Positions 59,191 through 64,000 of a stretch of DNA of 64,000 nucleotides are shown piece by piece. How positions within the stretch are numbered: the first letter of the stretch is position 1; every line of letters begins with the position of its first letter. Position numbers and translations under genes: made by a program. The notes beneath the pieces are model-generated. The model saw only the letters and a list, made by a program, of their open reading frames with translations, was not told the origin of the DNA and searched no databases. The stretch spans positions 33,161,231 to 33,225,230 of the forward strand of contig CM046307.1 in NCBI GenBank assembly GCA_025267735.1, given 5' to 3'. This stretch comes from Mactra quadrangularis. Lineage: Eukaryota; Mollusca; Bivalvia; Venerida; Mactridae.

Positions 59191-59988
59191 GAAGAGCTGA
59201 CTTTAACAAGCTTGGCATTATACGAACATGTAAATGCGTATCATAGAAATAAAATATTCAGACTGTAATACAATCTTCAGTTTTCATGGAAAAGTAAGGA
59301 GGATGTTCCAAATATCACGTATACTATACATGTATTCAGGTCTTTATCACCATAACAATATGAAGCAATTAAACTAATTTGATAGAAAGTTCAAAACAAA
59401 AACCCTCAATTTTTATCAAAAATATAATTTTTTCATAAAAAACTCTGTGTAACTATTTGGTTACATGAAAATACAGTAATGAATTAAAATATAACTTATA
59501 GCAACAAGTAAATCTGTGAGCTAATGCTCACTAGTGATACCCCCGCCAAAATCTAAAAATATGCGACAAACAGGAAGTAGATGAGCAAGGAGCATGAAAT
59601 CGCTATACACCATAATTATGGGACTATGGGATGAAGCAATATGCAAAGTATTAGGCTGCTGCATGATATAGTTGCTGAGAAAACTGCGACGGAAATTTCG
59701 TAACGGACGGACGGACGGATGGACGGACGCACGGACAAGGGTAAAACAGTATACCCCCCTCTTCTTCGAAGCGGGGGTATAATAATTCTTTCATACTTTA
59801 CAGTGAAAGGTCTTGATATTCTATGAAAATATATGATGAAAATATTAATCTTGTTCTTTCATTGCAATGAAAATAAAATGTTATATTTTCATTGTCAATG
59901 AAAATATGTTACTGTACATAGGAGCTGATTTTAACACGCTTGTAAATATACAAACATGTACATGTATATCATAGAAATAAAATATTCA
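59191..59988 (+). repeat. Pair of ~70-bp direct repeats about 730 bp apart
   Basis: Segments 59191-59261 and 59921-59988 share GAGCTGA.TTTAACA.GCTT, CAAACATGT-like blocks and TATCATAGAAATAAAATATT. Both carry the same AATAAA, so the duplication may include a polyadenylation region. Confidence 0.6.
59503..59782 (+). mobile_element. Family M short element, copy 6
   Basis: Full-length, with a longer ACGGACGGACGG tract and a small ATAATT insertion near 59612. The 3' hairpin is intact. Confidence 0.85.
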
Positions 59989-60548
59989 ATGACGTCAACT
60001 AAGAAGATAAATGATGTCATCTAGGAGAAGAAATGATGTCAAATTATAATTAGTGTAAAATACCTCTAACAAAACACAGAATTAAGCATGAAAGAAACAG
60101 AATATTTGTTAACTTGATGTAAGATCTTTTTATTTCAATTTCATGATCTCATAAAATGACATTTTCACTTGTGGTATTGCCACTCATAAAAATAAGTTTT
60201 CTTAGCTCTCAAGGTGAAATAAAAATCTACCTTACACCAAAATTGACCAGTATCCTCTATTTCTTCAAAGTTAAAATTATTACTTCATCTTTAACTCAGT
60301 TTTCTAGACTGGACAGCACACGTATATTAACTCCCTTTGTGTGGCTAAGTTTTAAAATTAATGGAACATGAACACAAGTAAGATAAACAAGATGAATAAT
60401 ATCACAGTGTAAAAGGATTTGAATAGCTTGTTCTGCCACTTTCTGACTACCCCTGTTGTGAGATGCCGGCAGCAGTTGACAAATAAAACCCCCGATATAC
60501 TCAGTATTGCACTCAGATATTAAAACTTCACTGTATCAATGTATTATA

Positions 60549-63500
60549 TCAATATATCCATGGTATCAAAGCTCTTCTATTACTAGGATAATGTTCAAAC
60601 TTTTGTTGATACCTGAAACATAGGAAACATTACTCTCACTAACAGTGAATCAAAATATGTATAGGTTAATTCACTGAAAGTCTCCAACGAAGCCCTTTAA
60701 GTTCAATCTGTTTAAAGTCCAATCTAAAAATTTTCCGCTCACCTACTCGCTAATTTAGATCTGGCCGTTTTCTAACGCAGGTCACATACAGGTGACCTTT
60801 TTCTCATTATAATATTCATGATAAAATCGTTATTTAGTTACTTTTTTACATCGTCCACGTCACGCAATTTTAAATGAGCCGTCAAATCGCAGACTGTGAA
60901 TAAAACCACAGTCATATTAGCTTGCAAACATTGCTCTAAATATAGAAATTACGAAATCAAAATGCTATTATTAGTGTTTCGTCTAGATGAAAGCTACTCA
61001 TTGATTGGTCTACATAAAGGTCATCTCGACATGACACTTTATTGAGATCTTAGAGGTCCTCTACAGGATATCTGTTCATGGAGATTGCTGTAAGTTTTTG
61101 ATAACTAGCAACCCATCAAGCAACACTTCAAAAACTAAGAAAAAGTTAAAGTTCTAAATACCCATCTTGGAAACTGGGAGATAGTATAAATTAAAATAAT
61201 CTGCAGGAAAAAAAGAAAAAGCTTTTCTTGAAAACCAGGAACAATTAGGTTCAATAAGGGATACTGGATGACTAGTTCTCACTTAATAAAGAATCTTTTT
61301 TGGTTATATCTTTAACAAATAGGACATGCTTTTTATGCATCATACAGTAAGCTTTATGCAGTAAGCTTCAATTTGATATTGTAATGTATCTATTAATTAT
61401 GAACTGTTTTTTTTATACTAATTAATTTTAGCTTGTGAAACAAGTTCTTAAACTTAGATTAATCACTTTTAAGTTTACTTCCTGGTGGGATTAAAGTTTC
61501 TTGCTTAAGGAAACAAGGTAGGTTATCCAACATCCTAACCACTTGGCCAAGCCCAAAAGATTTTTTTGCTTAAGAAAACATCGAAGTAGGATATATAACT
61601 TCATAACCACTGGGAAATGCATAATCCTTGTGGCGACTGCACTGGAGCCTCCTGATATGGATTTTCCCAGGAAATATTATTAGATTGATTTATTTATAGA
61701 ATTTTGCACACTTACCATTTATGATTATGCCATGACCTGGGTATAAATGTAGCAGCACCAAACAGAGTCCATACCAGACCAGCTAGAGACCATGTTGCTA
61801 TAGACCAGCCAAGCCACTCAACTAGCTCACCAAAATAGTTTGGACATGATATCAACTCAAAGAATCCACCATATGGTATATAGTAACCAGAACTACCTGT
61901 AATACAAAATGTACTGGTATATGGCTTTTGTATACAATAGTGAGGGTCCAAAGACTACTTGACACAATAGTGTACCATGGGTCTCATGGCTGTAGTACAC
62001 AAGAGTGAATCATGGGTCGCAAGGACCCAAGAATGCTCAGTCAGACAATAAACATTTTAAAAACTTCCTCTATTTGAACTCAAGGACATACAAACTATAC
62101 TTTCCACAGAAATATTACATAAATCAAATACATCAAAATTGATCTAATTAACCCTTAACATTTTTACACATGTTTTGACACTTTTGATCCAAACTCCCTT
62201 TCAAACGCCTGTTCCAGGATTGAACATACAGCTGTAAAATAGATTCTTTTTGTCAAGTAAAATCATTGAAAGGCTAAGCACTTCTTACATACAGCAGCAT
62301 GTTCATTAGAAACAAGAAGTACAAGAAACACAGGGGACCGTGCTGGTCCCGAGTCAAAAGTACTATATATACATGTAAAGTATAATACTAAAAAAATGGT
62401 AGGTTTTCAACCAAATTCAATCAGAGGCCATTTCTCCATCATTAATTTTTTATTTCATAGATTTATACACCCGCGCAAAGCTGAGACTTTGCTCTTTCAA
62501 ATGACACCAAAATATTTTGCATTCACCGAATAATAAGGTCTTAGGCAGATTTCAAACATCACGATTAAACAGACCTAGTTTTTTTTTACAAAAGTCGCAA
62601 GAACTACATACTACAGTACACTATAGACGTTACATCACATGATTAATAATGACTGTACTATAGATGTTATAATGAAGAAAAATATATGTGCTTGTTAATG
62701 ACTAGTTCAACTTCTTGAATACTCATACAGTTTGACTGCATGAAAAACATTTGATGATCTATTGCATGCGTAAACAACCTTGTTTATTCAATTTAACGGT
62801 ACAACATTTGCCATCATTATGGTATTTTGTTCTTGCGACTTTTGTTCCAACTAAACTAGTTCTAATTGATCGAGTTATTTGAAACTGGCCCATTACTTTA
62901 TTACTCAGTGTATGCAAAAGATGTTGGTGTCGATTGAAAGAGCAAAGTCTTAGCTACACACGCAGAACTAAATAAGTGAAATATATATATTTCTGGCTAT
63001 AACTGGCCTCTAAGTATATATAGTGTTTTTGATTAGGGACCGTGGCAGCCGCCTGTGACAAGAAACATGAGATACTTCAAAACAGAATATTTTGAAACAT
63101 AAATATTTTCTTTGTGCGAAGTATAAATCTCATTTATTCTGTAATTATTGTTTACTATAAGCCATACCAAATCAGTATTATGTTCAGCATCAAAGACCTT
63201 TTAAACAAAACCTTACAATATCTAAATAACTTACTGAGGGACCTTCTGAACAAAAAAAAACAAAATGAAAGAGCATATTATATATAAATGTGCTCTTAAA
63301 CCAGGGCTGACCCCAAATTGGATATTACATGACTTATTATAGGGTGGTTGATTACAATGACTACAGTAAACTGTAAGGGTAGACAAGTTTTACTATTTAC
63401 AGAGGTGTTGAGCTTTAGAATGTATGCATTTCAGAGCTTGTTATTTTTTCAAATAAAACCTAAGATGGGAATGCAGAACATAAATTCATTTGGTATGGCC

Positions 63501-63629
63501 TAATAGAAAAATAAAAAATTACCATTTTCACCTTTGATTTCTCTAAGACTTCGTAATTTACTGTCAGCCCATCTGTTGATGACATATCCAAATAAATATA
63601 TAATAACACCAATTATAAACCTGGGGTCA
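60549..63629 (-). CDS. Steroid 5-alpha-reductase-like protein, last three exons (5' part outside window)
   Basis: Exons 63523-63629, 61716-61896 and 60549-60612 join in phase with GT-AG borders and end in TGA at 60551-60549. Family members are multi-pass ER membrane enzymes that use NADPH to reduce the delta-4 bond of 3-oxo-steroids. Seen: DPRFIIGVIIYLFGYVINRW with LRSLRE (human SRD5A1 has DPRFLIG at this place), then SGYYIPYGGFFELISCPNYF and GELVEWLGWSIATWSLAGL, the NADPH/active-site end shared by SRD5A1/2. The C-terminus is WYQQKFEHYPSNRRALIPWIY, with split writing here as WYQQKFEHYP and SNRRALIPWIY; the family ends W/FYLxxFExYPKxRxxxIPFxF. Exon sizes fit exons 3-5 of vertebrate SRD5A1/2. 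The related TECR and SRD5A3 groups are less likely because of the IPxGGxFE and YP..R..IP motifs. Steroid substrate in this animal is inferred. Confidence 0.88.
61410..61556 (-). repeat. tRNA-derived SINE, family 1 copy
   Basis: The minus strand begins GGCTTGGCCAAGTGGTTAGG and includes TTTCCTTAAGCAAGAAACTT and the TGATTAATCTAAGTT tail, as in the copy at 350-590. It lies in the reductase intron between the last two exons. Confidence 0.6.
62306..63062. repeat. Foldback repeat in a reductase intron
   Basis: Arms at 62479-62541 and 62893-62955 are inverted copies, sharing GACTTTGCTCTTTCAA, GACACCAA and TTTTGCAT..AC. The left edge begins AAACAAGAAGTACAAGAAAC with a GGGACCGTGCTGGTCCC hairpin. The right edge has AGGGACCGTGGCAG. 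A relic of one arm occurs near 47932. Confidence 0.6.
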
Positions 63630-63773
63630 CTGAATATAGAGACATACATCAACATGTATAAGTAATAGTACTAAAACTCAGAAATTCAAGAAAAACAGAG
63701 ATACATTAATAAGTTATTGATTTTTTCTGTTGTCTTTTTTTAAATTGGGTTTTAACATCATATTCAACACATA

Positions 63774-64000
63774 CAGTTGAATTACGATAATTCGAAATAG
63801 CTTCAGAGCGTCAAAAAATGTCGAGTTTTCGCGATTTCCAGTTATCCTTAAACTGTGATTTTCGGTATTGTCCGTAATATAATTGCATCGTGATAATTAC
63901 TTTAACATATTCTCGCAGAGTTGTCTTTCGTGAGTTGATGCTTACTATACGACGATCATTTTTTGTTGATGTACATGTGTGTATAGTTTTGATAAGTTAA
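63774..64000 (+). mobile_element. Left end of a probable pogo/Tigger-type element, cut by the window edge
   Basis: CAGTTGAATTACGATAATTC, preceded by TA, followed by CGAAATAGC and GTCGAGTTTTCGCG, looks like the terminal repeat of Tc1/mariner-superfamily (pogo-type) elements. The other end lies outside the window. Confidence 0.4.

Larger units (their letters stand above)
58686..60548. other. Between opine dehydrogenase 2 and the reductase
   Basis: Presumed 3' UTR of opine dehydrogenase 2 (candidate AATAAA at 59248-59253). It is followed by a ~70-bp direct repeat (59191-59261 and 59921-59988), a family M copy (59503-59782) and AT-rich sequence. The open frame at 60156-60371 is not protein-like. 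Confidence 0.45.

Overview
This window is AT-rich animal nuclear DNA with long introns and many interspersed repeats. It most likely comes from a bivalve mollusc. The evidence is two opine dehydrogenase genes in tandem (a family typical of mollusc and other marine invertebrate anaerobic metabolism), an intronless Jun gene, and repeat families with an ACAAG start and ACGGAC tracts that I associate with mollusc genomes. The species cannot be named from sequence alone.

Layout. At 1-237 (minus) lies the N-terminal exon of an unrecognised protein that runs off the left edge. At 6019-6825 (plus) is a single-exon c-Jun with a compact promoter: CCAAT box, jun1-type TRE, AP-1 site and TATA box, followed by three more perfect AP-1 heptamers in the presumed 5' UTR. 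From 36696 down to 13429 (minus) I reconstructed a 19-exon gene for a HURP/DLGAP5-like spindle protein. All phases join without a break to give 1212 residues ending in a stop. Its introns hold nested DNA transposons. At 42230-43459 and 57453-58685 (plus) are two opine dehydrogenase paralogues with uninterrupted reading frames. Each has a splice acceptor about 20 bp before the ATG. At 63629-60549 (minus) are the last three exons of a steroid 5-alpha-reductase-like gene; its 5' part lies outside the window.

The 14 kb between the two opine dehydrogenases is almost wholly transposon-derived: TA-, TTAA-, 6-bp- and 8-bp-target elements, often nested. Two notable components are an element filled with an A/T-rich palindromic array carrying regularly phased CpGs, and inside it a second element with five ~145-bp units that each carry nuclear-receptor-type half sites. 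I found no tRNA or rRNA genes, no CRISPR array and no viral or toxin gene.

The genes do not form an operon or pathway. Jun is a stress and growth transcription factor, HURP acts on mitotic microtubules, the opine dehydrogenases keep glycolysis going without oxygen, and the reductase acts on steroids in membranes. The most unusual material is in the repeats and the Jun promoter.
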